Source: Caprimulgus europaeus (taxonomy: Eukaryota; Chordata; Aves; Caprimulgiformes; Caprimulgidae). Taken from it: a stretch of DNA of 64,000 nucleotides. Positions 1 through 11,310 of this stretch are shown here, one piece after another. Both the position numbers and the translations under genes were made by a program. The stretch is from positions 5,582,537-5,646,536 of the forward strand of contig OU015525.1 of assembly GCA_907165065.1 (NCBI GenBank). The letters run 5' to 3'. Position 1 is the stretch's first letter, and every line of letters begins with the position of its first letter. Under the pieces are notes generated by a model. It was not told where the DNA came from. It searched no databases and saw only the letters and a list, made by a program, of their open reading frames with translations.

Positions 1-1030
1 GCTCTTGCAGTGGGAAAAAGGAGGGAAAAAAAAGAAAAAGAGGTTTCAAATGTCGATGGCAATAGAAATGGATGAGTTATACATTAATAATGGAGGTTTT
101 TTTTATTCATTGGTTTCAGACACCAATGAATTTATTTGACTGAGGATTTTGGTAGCAAAAGGATAGTTTTGAACTTGAAAATGTTGCCGAGGGCTCTGAT
201 GTAAGTCGGGAGATGTGCGGATACAAAGCAGGTGGTTCCTGTATACATGAATTCAGCCTGTCCTAAGCTACATGTCAGCTCCTTCAGTTCAGGGCTTTGT
301 GACTAGATAAGATGGAAGAGGGTGGCTGTGAGTGCCCCTGGCTTTGAAGCAAATGTCAAATACAACCATAGGTTTAAAAATAGTAATGGCAGGAAAAAAA
401 AAAATCATATCCATTTATCAGCATGGGATGTCAAAGGGAAAACAGTGAATCTGCATATGCATTGGCAAGTTTGCATAGCACAGAAAAAGAGATTATTGCA
501 GAAAGCATTGTGTTCTTTGCATCCTTGAAAGGGACAAGATAAAAAAAAAAAAATCATGTTTTCATTACGAAGCAGCCCAGTTCTTAATACTTTTAATAAA
601 ACCCAAATATCCAGTAAATGCTCAGAGGAGTTTTATTGCAGTGTTCCAGCCACGCAGACCTTTTGCAAATTGTATCATTTTTGTGAAGGGTGAGATGGTT
701 TAGAGAAAATAATATTTACTTTCTTACTTAAAAATCAATTTTATAAGACCTGGAAAAACAGAGTATAATTGCAACCTGTTTTCTAAAGTATTAATTTTTT
801 AACAATAATTTTGATGAATTTCAGGTGACAGTCTTTCAGTATAACAATGCTGGTGTATGCTTCCCCTGGTGATAGGATTTTTCTGGGGAAACACATAATT
901 CTGCAAATTTTTCAGGCCATTTGGTAATCTCAGCTCCTGAAATAAGAGTACGCTTGTCTGCTCTACAGGTTTGGAAGTCATTAGTTATCCTGGGTCAACT
1001 GGCTTGTACATACAAAGCAAAGGTTAAAGA

Positions 1031-1090
1031 TGATTTTCTATTGAAATATGATGGTCTATGTGATTTTCTATTTCAATATGATAGTCTGCT
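1031..1090. repeat. Two-copy 30-bp tandem duplication
   Basis: The block beginning tgattttcta occurs at 1031 and again at 1061, giving two 30-bp units that share most positions (tgattttctatt, then aatatgat, then gtct) and differ by a few substitutions. This looks like an old local replication-slippage duplication. No function is implied. Confidence 0.75.
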
Positions 1091-4000
1091 ATGTGTTTTA
1101 TATGATGTCTAATTGTTTGTAATATACCCACAGAGTCTCCGTTGGAATAATAATTTCACAATTTGCAGGATGCTGAACCAGTGACTTGAACTGTCACTTG
1201 TTGGTAGGATGGGAGGACACTTAATCTGTGATTTTTATTTTGCCAAGTGTTCATTCGCATCATGAATTCCCTTTGGGGAAAAAAAAAAAGGAAAACAGAA
1301 GATGTTGAATTGAGAATGTGTCATAAGGTGGAAAAAGAGTTGGGAGCCAAAAATGTGAAGTATAATGGGATGCTGTAGATGGGTACTTTGTGTTTAGTGC
1401 ACATGAAAATATTATTATTAACCTACTGTAGAATGTTGAGGGAAGAAATCTCTGTCTGCAAATGGTACCTCATTCCTTGTCAGAAAGGTCACCATCAATC
1501 ACCGCTGAAGGGGAGTTATCAATAGAAAGTTCTGCAAGATTTCTTTCCCAGATTCACGCAGAATATTGGCAAACATGACCTCACTCTGAAGCACAGCTTT
1601 CAGAAGAATCTGCCTGCTTATTGCAGACTGCCACTGTAATGAGCAGTCAGAACATTTTCTTTAAGATTCCTTTAAAAAATGTCCAAATTACATTCAATTA
1701 GTACAATACCTTACCTAAGTGGATTTATTTTGAACTATTTATCATAGTTCATAGCGATATGGGCCTAAATAAATGGGATTTTGTCATGATGAAATGACAA
1801 ATGAAATGCAAAGTAGCTCTTTAAAAAAATTAAAGCATAAGAGAGAGATAATTGCAGTAAAATGCATTGATAATAAATAGTTTTAAAAGAAGCCTCAAAT
1901 GAATATACAAGATGTATCATTGATAACTAACAGAAGGTATCTAGTTAGTGCTAATTTCAGCTCAGGATACAGCTGGCAGGAAACCAGAAGAGGAAAATTT
2001 TCAAGTCCCACATCTTGTCTCTAGTTTTTCTGTTGGTTATGAAGTAGGAGCATCAACAGAGATTTAGAAAATTATTTTTTATGATGTTGATTTTTTAAAA
2101 TGACATAGGAAGCGTTTTTTCCTTTTACTTTTTCAAAATGTTAATTTTCCTTTGAGCCCCTTTATGAAAGCATAAAAGGGGACACAAAAGTTGGTGAGAC
2201 CTATAAGCTGGACTTCAGATGGTGTTTCAGATCTGAACCAACTCTGGTATCTCCCATTTCAGTTTCAGACACTTTAGAAAACAAAATGAAAGGACCAAAG
2301 AGCTTTTAGTTGTGTTCATGTAAACCTTTGCTTTATCTTACTGTATGCCAGAGTGCTCTGCACAAGCGATGCCGAGATGTATCTTCTGGCCCATGTCATA
2401 ACATCATGTGGCAGCAGAACTGTGGTGTGCATGTTTTTGGGAAGAACTGCAGATGTGTAGTGGGGCAAACTGTAGCTGTAGTAAGCCTGTGAAGAGCAAA
2501 CCTCTCTTACCAATAGGTATAGCAATTGTGAGCCAAATTAAAAGTTGTATTTGAAATATGGAATTGAAAGTATTTTTTAATTTTTTATTAAAATACATAA
2601 ATACTGCCAAAAGTACAGTATATATTTTATTTAAATTCTGTAGACACATACATAAGCCAACTTCTTCAGCCAGTTTTTCCTCTCAAGTTCATGACTTGCT
2701 ATTATTCACCCAGATTGACTATTCTGGTAGGGATCTGAGAGATGCTTCATGCTTTCTTCTTAATCAGGCATGAAGAAAAGGGGAGGAGAAAAGACTTGGG
2801 GATGCATTTTCCCTGCCTATAGCCTCCTGCATCCTTGCTAAATCTCACCCTGAATGTTATCCCTCTCCTGTCTACTGTAGACTCTAACTTCACATTTTCT
2901 TTATGTACATTTTTGTCATTCATTCACAATCACCACCGCTGTGACAAGAAAGGAAACATGGTCTGCTATTGAGTTTGGTGAGCTTAAATGTAAGAGACAA
3001 AGAAGAAAAAAGAAGATTGAAGATTGAGCTAAGAGATATTTTTAACTTTTTCTATTAACATGGTTACTTTTTTTTTTGGGGAAACATATCAACCAGATTT
3101 GACCAAGGACAGTAGGTGACATATCAGAGAAGTAGGAAGATTGATTTATTTTTTTATTGGTAGGCAGGAGTGGAGGCAGGTAGCTGAAAACTAAACCAAA
3201 TCTTGTCTTTCTAAAAGCATTAAGAGTGTTGGATTTAGTAGCTAGAAGATGCCTGCTTTCTTCTTGGCCATAGCTTAGTGTGAGAATTGGATTAAATTTT
3301 CAGGAAGCTGTTCAGAACACTGTACTTTTAAGACCACTACTCAATTTTGTCAAATGTGCTTGAAATAATAAAAAGTATTTTTAAAAAATTACTGTAAGGG
3401 GACAAATGAATATGGAGATTGTGTGACTGAAAAAAACTTTGTTTTCATATGAAATCTGGTACACATGAGCAAACCTGAGCCAGATGCAGAGGGATTTCTG
3501 CCTCTTTTCTCTGCAAGCATTGTCATCAAACTCAAACTTCGCTGGATTGTCTCCATATTTTCCCCCAGCCAATCAATTAGCAGAAACATTAATTTTTTTT
3601 ATAAATGTCACACTGTTATAAAATTACTTTGTGTCAGTTGTTTTTCCCCTGGAACTAATTTTTATAGCACAGGGAGAAGTACTAAAGTGTATAATTTTTT
3701 GGATCTGAACAAGATTTGTTACAGTAGGATAATAACTGCTTGCTTTTAAACAGATGGGATATAATTTATTTTCTTTGGGCTTGCTTTCTTTCATCACAAA
3801 ACATTTAATGAAAAATACGACTGTTTATCAGTAAAGTTTTTCTTCCCACCCCTCCCAATGAAATGTCACCATCACATATGAGAATCACATCACTATCACA
3901 GGTCATCCTAAGCAAGTATGGAGTGATAAAATTCTTTTTATTTCTTGCTAATCCAAGGAAGAATTGTTGTCTTGCAGTATATGAAATTAGTCTTACTTTT

Positions 4001-4958
4001 ATTTTGCTGCAGTTTTTAGTTTGGATAAGGGAAAGAATTGTGAGCAGGAAGAAAGGTATCTCAGGATAGGTCATTGTGGTTGACCACTAAAATTTTATAT
4101 CAAAAGCGTCAGGTTTCCTTGGTGAAATTTTAACCTCTGAGATTCCAGTTAGTGTATTTGGCATTTTCTTATGACTGCAGTGAAATGTACGGATCTTCCA
4201 GTATTTTTCTCAATTTTTTTTGTAAATCATTGCTGTTTGCAAGGAGGTGTTAAGAAGACTGTGCTATAGAGGACCACTGTGCTTTTGAACACTGTGGACT
4301 AAGTATGGAAAAAACCTCAGCTGGGGACCAATACTCACTTCTTTTATACAAACTTCTCCTGACCTGCCTGTGCAGTGGGAAGTGCGATGCTGAACATCCT
4401 TCCATCAAAAACTCTTGCCTTAAAGACAGACTTTTTTAGCACACTGAGCAGTGTTCACTAACAAAAAGCTCAAGTTTCCTTTCCTCTTGGGTTTGCAAGC
4501 TCGGCCGAGTGAGCTGTGTTATAGGAGACCTGTGCTTGTGATGTGAAACTAAAGAATTCCTGTTCACTCAGTTCTTAAAAGTGTAAATTGTATTTTACAG
4601 AAGGAGGACAAAATGTTTCCTTTCTTCTCGCTTTCATCTGAATTTCTGTCTCAGGAAGGAGTTTGGAGTTTCCAAAATCTCTGCACTTTCTAAAATCCCT
4701 GCTCTGTCTTAAAGCTCTGCTCATAGAGATGGTCTGTGTACAGGCAGGAAGAAGGGAATTCTTAAAATAATGCTTCAGCAATGTTCCCAATTTCTCCTTA
4801 ATATTCTCATGCAAATTTTGCTCTACAGTGAATGTCGAGCTGCACTCAGATTTTTCCTATAATGAGGCCTAGAGAATCCCAGTTTTTTGAACTAGGATAT
4901 GGCTACCTGTTTGCTATACTCCTGCTTCTTGTTCTCTTTGATTTTGTGTTTCAAGCCA

Positions 4959-4996
4959 AGCTAAAATCCATTTGTGTACCAGCTAAAATCCATTTG
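4959..4996. repeat. Short direct repeat, 22-bp period
   Basis: The 16-mer agctaaaatccatttg is present at 4959-4974 and again at 4981-4996. The two copies are identical and 22 bp apart. This is a local duplication in otherwise unique sequence. Confidence 0.8.
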
Positions 4997-5799
4997 GTAT
5001 TTTTAATAAGAATCTGGGTAAGATATGGCATTAAAAAGAAATAGTATTTCAAGAATACTTACCAGCTGTCCTGGTACATATTTGCTTTCAGATAAGGTAA
5101 CTGTATTTTGGTATTGCTTGTTTAGAAGGTATAAATCTGTATCTTTTCATATAGTACTTTGTTCAGGTATGGGGTATCATGTTCATTCTTTATGACAGCT
5201 ATATCAACTTGAGTTTTTTTGAGGGTACATAATTGGAAAAGTAGGCTGTTAATTGTAAACTCAGCAGTTTTGATCTACAGTCACTGGCAGACAAGAAACA
5301 TTGACTCACAAAAATATCAATGTTCCTACTAAGTCATTTATTACTGTCTTTCTAAAAGAGTCTCATACAGCAGAGCCATAATGCTCTGCAAAAAAGGAGC
5401 CATAAACCTGAAGTCCACCAAGAGTGAGCACTGCACTCATACTTTAAAGTGGTCAACAACCTATTTCCCTTGATTGTGTTGTAAAGAAAACAACGTGTGT
5501 CATTTTATTGCTCTTTAGAACATGTCTATTTTCCAGGTGGAATTGTTGTTTGGCACATTAAGTGAATTTGTTATGCATGCTGCTCATCAAGTTGATGGTA
5601 ATACAAGTTCTGATATATTGGTTTAGCCACCGCATCATTTGAAATTAAAATACAGAGTAAAACCGTTGTTATCCTTCTGAATTAAAAAAGTACAATCAAA
5701 AGCATTAATACCCTCAAACAAGGAGATAAAGATCAATGAGCAGGAAGTACTCAAAAAGAAATGTCTAATTTTTCAGGAGGAAGTGGCAAGCTTTATGGA

Positions 5800-6375
5800 G
5801 AGAGAAGAATCAGTATATAATGTATTTTGGGGGAGTTAGTAAGGTATTTGACATCCCTTCTCATGACACTTTAAGATGAAGAGACATGGTTTAGATTACT
5901 CTGCAGTATGGCGAATGCTGAACACATTGGGCATCCGCCCATAACAAATAATTATGAGTGGTTCGTTGTGAGACTGGAAGGATGTGTTGAGCTGAGCTCA
6001 GCAAAGACTTTTCATTACCAACCCAAGTGGTGGACTAGAAGGTGTTCTTACTAAATTTGCAGATGCAAGAAAGCAGGGAGAGATTGTAAGTGTGTCAGAA
6101 TACAGAATTAAAATTCAAAATTACTTGAAGAACTGGGCTGAAAAATGTAAGAATTCTTATGGGAACAAACTGCTAAGTTTAGGTGGAGCACTTTGTTAAT
6201 TCTCCAGTGTGCCTTTCCAGTAGGGTACAAACTAATTATGGAGAATTCAGAGTACAGACATGGTTGTGATTAGACATCTACACAGTATGATCTGAGGGAA
6301 GAATGAGAGAATTGGGGTTGTTTAACTTGACAGAAGACCAAGAAGTGCATAACAGCCCTCTAATTTGTTACCTCT
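5800..6375 (+). mobile_element. Ancient CR1-like LINE, 5' part (split by a solo LTR)
   Basis: The segment resembles the reverse-transcriptase region of old CR1 elements when read on the plus strand. Recognisable landmarks in order are the area of 'F-S-K-A-F-D' (around 5837-5855, taaggtatttgacat), 'L-V-K-F-A-D' (around 6050-6066, aaatttgcagatgca), and the 'I-K-I-Q-x-D-L-x-x-L-x-x-W-A' stretch (6105-6145, attaaaattcaaaattactt, then gaactgggctgaaaa). Stops and frameshifts are abundant, so it is dead. The element continues past the LTR at 6966. The exact 5' limit is uncertain. The match is to the CR1 consensus as remembered, not to a database search. Confidence 0.7.
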
Positions 6376-6965
6376 TGTACTGGTTTTGGCTGGGGTAAAG
6401 TTAATTTTCCTCAGAGTAGGTTGTATTGTGGCATGATCTGGATTTGTGCTGAAAACAGAGTTGATAACACAGAGATGTTTTCGTTACTGTTGAGCAGTGC
6501 TTACACAGAGTCAAGGCCTTTTCTGCTCCTCACACTGCCCTGACAGCAAGCAGGCTGGGGGTGCACAAGAAGTTGGGAGAAGACACAGCTGGGACAGCTG
6601 ACCCCAACCAACCAAAGGGATATTCTATTCCATATGACATCATGCTCAGCATGTACAGCTGGGGGAAGAAGAAGGAAGTGGGGGGACATTCGGAGTGATG
6701 GCGTTTGTTTTCCCAAGTAATGGTTACGTGTGATGGAGCCCTGCTTCTCTGGAGGTGGCTGAACATCCACCTGCCGATGGGCAGTGGTGAATGAATTCCT
6801 TGTTTGGCTTTGCTGGCACCCACACCTTTTGCTTTACCCATTAAGCTATCTTTATCTCAACCCACGAGTTTTATCACTTTTATCCTTCTGATTCTGTGCC
6901 TTGTCCTACTTGAGGGGGAGTGAGCGAGCAGCTCTGTGGGGCTGAGCTGCTTTTAAACTGCAACA
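6376..6965 (+). mobile_element. Solo LTR, ERVL-like, 590 bp
   Basis: The element begins TGTACTGGTTTTGGCTGGG and ends ...CTGCAACA, so it has the TG...CA ends of a retroviral LTR. It is flanked by perfect 5-bp direct repeats CCTCT (6371-6375 and 6966-6970), the target-site duplication length expected of class III (ERVL) elements. Internal landmarks shared with the other LTRs in this window include a GGATATTCTATTCCATATGA block (about 6618) and the 3' TTTATCTCAACCCACGAG block (about 6850), preceded by a degenerate ATTAAG in place of a poly-A signal. No gag, pol or env sequence adjoins it, so it is a solo LTR left by recombination between the two LTRs of a provirus. It sits inside an older CR1. 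Confidence 0.93.
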
Positions 6966-7190
6966 CCTCTGCTGTAAAAAAGAAGATAAGGACCAAAATA
7001 ACAGATTGCTTGTGTTTCTGGTTAAAGCAAATCTTGAAATAAAGTTGGAGGAGAAGAGATTTATACTAGGTATTTGAAGAAAATAGTAAGTTGTCGCAAA
7101 GTTATGGAAGAGATTGTCTAGGGAGGCCGTGGTGGCTTTATCATGGAAGCCTCTGAGATCTGACTAGACGGAAATGTCTCATGAATGATT
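6966..7190 (+). mobile_element. Ancient CR1-like LINE, 3' part
   Basis: This continues the old CR1 interrupted by the LTR at 6376-6965. The piece keeps the C-terminal and 3' UTR order of a CR1: a decayed aataaagttggaggagaag block, then atggaagagattgtctaggg and ggtggctttatcatggaag, which correspond to the usual 'lone-copy tail' ending in a glycine/tryptophan-rich reading. A recognisable 8-mer 3' tail is missing, so the 3' end (about 7190) is approximate. Confidence 0.55.
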
Positions 7191-8989
7191 AAGTGTAACA
7201 AGATCCTCTTGTGGGAAAAGGAGATGGAGCAGATGTCTTCTTCAGGATCAAGATCTTCTAATTTTCATGACAATCTCACAAGGTTTCCTTATGTGGTACA
7301 CCAGAAATTTATGTGATCATCCATCCTCACCATTTTAATTGGTGGGTGTGTGTTCAGGCATATAAACCTGTCAAGCTGTATCCTCCATTGCTGATGAGTG
7401 AATAAATTAGATCTTTTATTTTTACATTTATGAGACTATAAAAGCTTCCCTCGCCTATCAAAACAGAAACTTACACATTTACTAATGGGTTGTAGGAAGC
7501 AAATGAAGCTTGAATTCAGTTCTTTTCATTTTGACAACTGTTATTGATATGAAGTGTAATGAAAACAGCCTGTCTGTTGTTAGGCTTTTAGTTATTTGGT
7601 ATGCTGTTTCCAGCCTTTAATTTACAAGGATGAAATAATTGACCTTGTATCCTTACAGGGCTGACTGGGAATTACTGACTGCAGTTATGTTTTATTTAAC
7701 TGGTAGCAGTGTGCCGTTGAGAATAAATGGACGTGTGTCTTTAATAAACATAGAGCTTGGTCTGGCTAAATGTTCTCCTAGAGATTTTTGGTACTTGATA
7801 GCCTTCTGGTTGCACAAATATGGACTGAAAAAACCTTGCAAATGATAAGCAGTGATAAATTCAAAGGAAATGAAGCAGAAAATATACATTAATATCACTG
7901 CTACTGAGTTTATGTTCTCATGGCAAATATAGAATATTTCGCTTTACTGTCCTACAACTGAGCCCTGGGGTACTTATGAAATAGCATGCTTTTTGCTGTA
8001 ATAATTTGAATTATTTTAGTATAATTACTGTTTCCTTTAGTTGGATCTGATTTCCACCAAAGTTAAAACATTAGGTTTTGTTGTTTACATGATAGTTGTG
8101 AGCATCCTTTGAAGAGAGTCCAAGGATAACTAGTAAACATAACTAAGCCTCGCAGAGCTCTCAGACATAGCCACGGCATCATAGCAAGTTAATGACTGTT
8201 TTGTTGCAATTAGGGTCAGATCTGTCAATTTAACAAAACAGAGTTGCATGTCAGTTGTATCACAGCTAAATTTTGGTGAGAAAATTACGAGCTTTGTGAT
8301 TGACATAGTGAAGGACATGACCTGGAAAATTTGAGACATCATAAAAACCACTTCTTGCTGACAATAACTTGACACCTCCTCCAGCTCCTCTACACACATT
8401 TTTGAGCTGTGCCCCATGCTACTACTGCGATGCACGTATTTGGGTATGTCTAATCAGAATTAGTCTGTAATTATTTTTAATTATTAATTTAGAGAGTTAT
8501 GCAAACAGTGGATTTTCCTGAATAAGAAAAGTTATTGGCAGCTGTCAGCAAAGAGTTTTGCTAAATTTGCTGTGAAGAAAGCCTGGCATAGTTACTTGGC
8601 AAGGAAAAATCTAAACCAAATTAAAACTTTAAAGATTTTGACCTGAAGCATCAAATTGCCTTTTGCTCAAATTGCCATTTGCCATTCCATTACACCAACA
8701 TTATCATATAGCTTTCTTTTGTTTTGATTCATTATAAACTATCCACATTTCTGACTGGCAATTTAATAACAGCCTTTCACATTTGGTCTACAGCAACCTC
8801 ACTTGCTCCAAGTGCCTTTCACATGCCCTCTCTGTTTTCTTCTTGTTGTTGTTGTTTGGGGAGGGGGGGGAGTTGCCTCCTGCTTCTAACTACTCATCCT
8901 TGAACTTCCCACCTCTCCTCAGCTTGCTGCTGCATGCTGTATTTCCTTCTTTCTGTACTTTTCCTGCCATACCTATTTAAAAGGTAGGT
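7191..8989. other. Unique AT-rich non-coding sequence
   Basis: No gene or repeat family is recognised. A G-rich tract (ggggaggggggggag, about 8859-8873) follows a short GTT repeat near 8845. Open frames at 7639-7845 and 8130-8435 are under 102 codons, lack recognisable domains and have no supporting splice context. Confidence 0.65.
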
Positions 8990-9022
8990 CTTGAGAAGAT
9001 AGGGTTAGACTATCTTCTCAAG
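8990..9022. repeat. Perfect 13-bp inverted repeat (hairpin) at a CR1 border
   Basis: CTTGAGAAGATAG (8990-9002) is followed by a 7-base loop ggttaga (9003-9009) and the exact reverse complement CTATCTTCTCAAG (9010-9022). The right arm directly abuts the first recognisable bases of the CR1 copy that follows. There is no U-tract or gene, so it is not a bacterial-type terminator. It may be a by-product of the CR1 5' junction. Confidence 0.9.
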
Positions 9023-9336
9023 TAGTGCTCAGCAACAGGATGGGGCCAGACTCCTTTCAGTGGTGCTCAGGCACAGAACAAGGGGCAACAGGCACAAGTT
9101 GGAACACAGGAGGTTCTGCTTAAACATGAGGAAGAAATCCTTCACTATGAGGGTGCCAGAGCCCTGGGCCAGGCTGCCCAGAGAGGTTGTGGAGTCTCCA
9201 TCTCTGGAGATGTTCAAAACTTGCCTGGATGCAGTGCTGTGCAACCTGCTCTGGGTGAACCTGCTTTGGCAGGGGGGTTGGACTGGATGATCTCCTGAGG
9301 TCCCTTCCAACCCCCAGCATTCTGTGATTCTGTGAA
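9023..9336 (+). mobile_element. CR1 LINE, 5'-truncated 3' end
   Basis: A sense-strand CR1 tail. It runs from a gacaagag-like block through aacatgaggaagaaatcctt, gccagagccctgggccaggc, tctggagatgttcaaaactt and ggttggactggatgatctcc to the end ccttccaacccccagcattctgtgattctgtga, which is the expected 8-mer tail. Antisense and sense open frames of 70-170 codons over this copy are remnants of ORF2 and its mirror, not host genes. It is strongly 5'-truncated, as is usual for CR1. Confidence 0.95.
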
Positions 9337-10510
9337 ATGTTAAGATACACACCACGGGAGTAAGAGATGGGCTCATCCCGTGCTGTTGTGGGTGCCTTGC
9401 TGAAATATTTGAGGGATGTATCACTCTTGGTGCCTTCTCTCCCTTGCTTGCTGGGACAGTGACCTGTGCCAGATTATTTTCCCTAGAAGAGTTTACTCTC
9501 CTGTTTAAACAAGCAGAGCCATATTGGCTCATGTGTTAGTAGTTTTCTACTGAAACTTCATTTCCCATCTTCTTGCCATGCATCTGCACTTCCTCTTGCT
9601 TAAAGTCTGCCTGGTCTCTTAAATCCTTGCCTAGTTTTGGAAACAGATTTATTGTTGCAAGTATATTATTAGTCTGGTGCCTAACACAGAGCCTCTGGGT
9701 GGCACCACAACATGAATAATGATAATTATAATGAGTCGAGTCAGCCATTAAATCACTTCACCTTCAAATCTTGGCTATGTGTGGATGCCTTTTTTATTTC
9801 TAGAGCTGACTTCTTCCAAATCTAAAATTCATTACTCTGTGCATTTTTCATCTTCACAGACGTGATGGTGCTCAGAGAAAATTGGGCCACAAAAAGAAAC
9901 TGAAAAAGCTTTAATTAAAAAGCAAATAGCATTTTTCAGCAGGGAGAAGAGGTGGTGAGATCTCCCCTAGGCTTTTCTTACTATAAAAAGATCCTTCTAT
10001 TTTTGTTTCACTTGCCTTTTAAAATCCACCACCTACCTTATTTATTCATGCCCGCTTGGAGTTTACTGATCCAGTTGTAAAAGAGGTGTTCCAAATTAGC
10101 AGCTGTGCTGTGGCAGCCTTGGGGGGTGTAGGGCTTCCTTCTGTAAAAGCAAAATTGCGAGCTCTGCACATTGCTTGTGCAGCTCCTGAGCTGGAGGGGT
10201 GAAGCTCTAGTAGTGTCAGTACCTTTTATTTTCAATATTTAATTGCCTAGTGTGTAAAGACAGAGTAGTTTTGGCAATAAGTAGAACAAATAAGAGGCGA
10301 GGGTTTTTTATTTTTTATTTTTTCAGAACAGATCAGGCTGATTGTCGAAGACAAAGTGAAATGCTGTGGTTGTCATCTCATTTCAGTTTTCACAGTCTCA
10401 TTAGGATGGTGTGGGTTAGCAATTCTCCTATTGATATTCTGGGGACAATTAAGCAATTTAACATACGTATCTTTTAAAATATTACTCACTTCTTTGAATG
10501 TATGATATTT
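9337..10510. other. Unique non-coding sequence
   Basis: No gene is recognised. The left part (9337-9540) follows the CR1 tail and is of mixed composition. The rest is AT-rich. A T-rich run occurs at about 10306-10323. Short frames (65-75 codons) have no recognisable domains. Confidence 0.65.
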
Positions 10511-11310
10511 CATAGAATCATTGAATGGTTTGGGTTTGAAAGGACCTTAAAGATCATCCAGTTCCAACCCTCCTGCCATCAGCAGAGACACCTTCCACTA
10601 GACCAGGTTGCTCAAAGCCTCATCCAACCTGGCCGAGAACACTTCCAGGGAGGAGCATCCACAGCTTCTCTGGGCAACCTGTTCCAGTGTCTCACCACCC
10701 TCACAGCAAAGAATTTCTTCCTCAGATCTCATCTCAATCTCCCCTCTTCCAGTTTGAAACCATTACCCCTTGTTCTATCACTCCCTGCCCTTGTAAAAAG
10801 GCCCTCCCCAGCTTTCCTGGAGCCCCTTCAGGTACTGGAAGGCCACTAGAAGGTCTCCCCAGAGCCTTCTCTTCTCCAGGCTGAACAGCCCCAACTCTCT
10901 CAGCCTGTCCTCTCAGCAGAGGTGCTCCAACCCTTGGATAATCCTCATGGCCTCCTCTGGACTGGCTCCAGTGGGTCCATGTCCTTGTGCTGTTGGTGGC
11001 CCCAGCACTGGAGGCAGCACTGCAGGTGAGGTCTCAGGAGAGCAGAGCAGAGGGGCAGAATCCCCTCCCTGGCCCTGCTGCCCACGCTGCTCTGGGTGCA
11101 GCCCAGGACACGGTTATTGGCCTCTGGGCTGTGAGCGCACGTTGCCAGCTCATGTTGAGCTTCTCATCCACCAGCACCCCAGGTCCTTCTCCTCAGGGCT
11201 GCTCTCAATCCGTCCTGCATCCAGCCTGTATTTGTGATTGGGGTTGCCCAGACCCAGGTGCAGGACCTTGCACTTGGTGCATTTCCAAACTTTGCAGAGT
11301 TGGTTGAGCT
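10511..11310 (-). mobile_element. CR1 LINE, about 800 bp, antisense
   Basis: Read on the plus strand it begins with the reverse complement of a CR1 3' end (catagaatcattgaatggtt, then aaaggaccttaaagatcatc). It continues through the 3' UTR and the C-terminal ORF2 region (gcagagacaccttccactag, ctctgggcaacctgttccag, cttctccaggctgaacagcc) and ends near ggttgagc at about 11310. Stops break the ORF2 remnant. A 96-bp part (11045-11140) is base-for-base identical to part of the copy at 36471-36835. Confidence 0.95.

Larger units (their letters stand above)
1..5799. other. Unique AT-rich non-coding sequence
   Basis: No interspersed repeat or gene is recognised here. Open frames are short (under about 95 codons), start at random and match no family I know. 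Poly-A and poly-T runs are frequent (for example near 540-552 and 1279-1290). Two small local tandem duplications are listed separately (1031-1090 and 4959-4996). The base composition and lack of CpG are typical of avian intronic or intergenic DNA. Confidence 0.7.

Noticed and set aside
9003..9009. Telomere-like ggttag in the hairpin loop
   Set aside because: A single copy. Interstitial telomeric DNA would need tandem TTAGGG units.
9029..9532. 167-codon minus-strand frame
   Set aside because: It covers the antisense of a sense CR1 tail and then runs into unique DNA. No domain.
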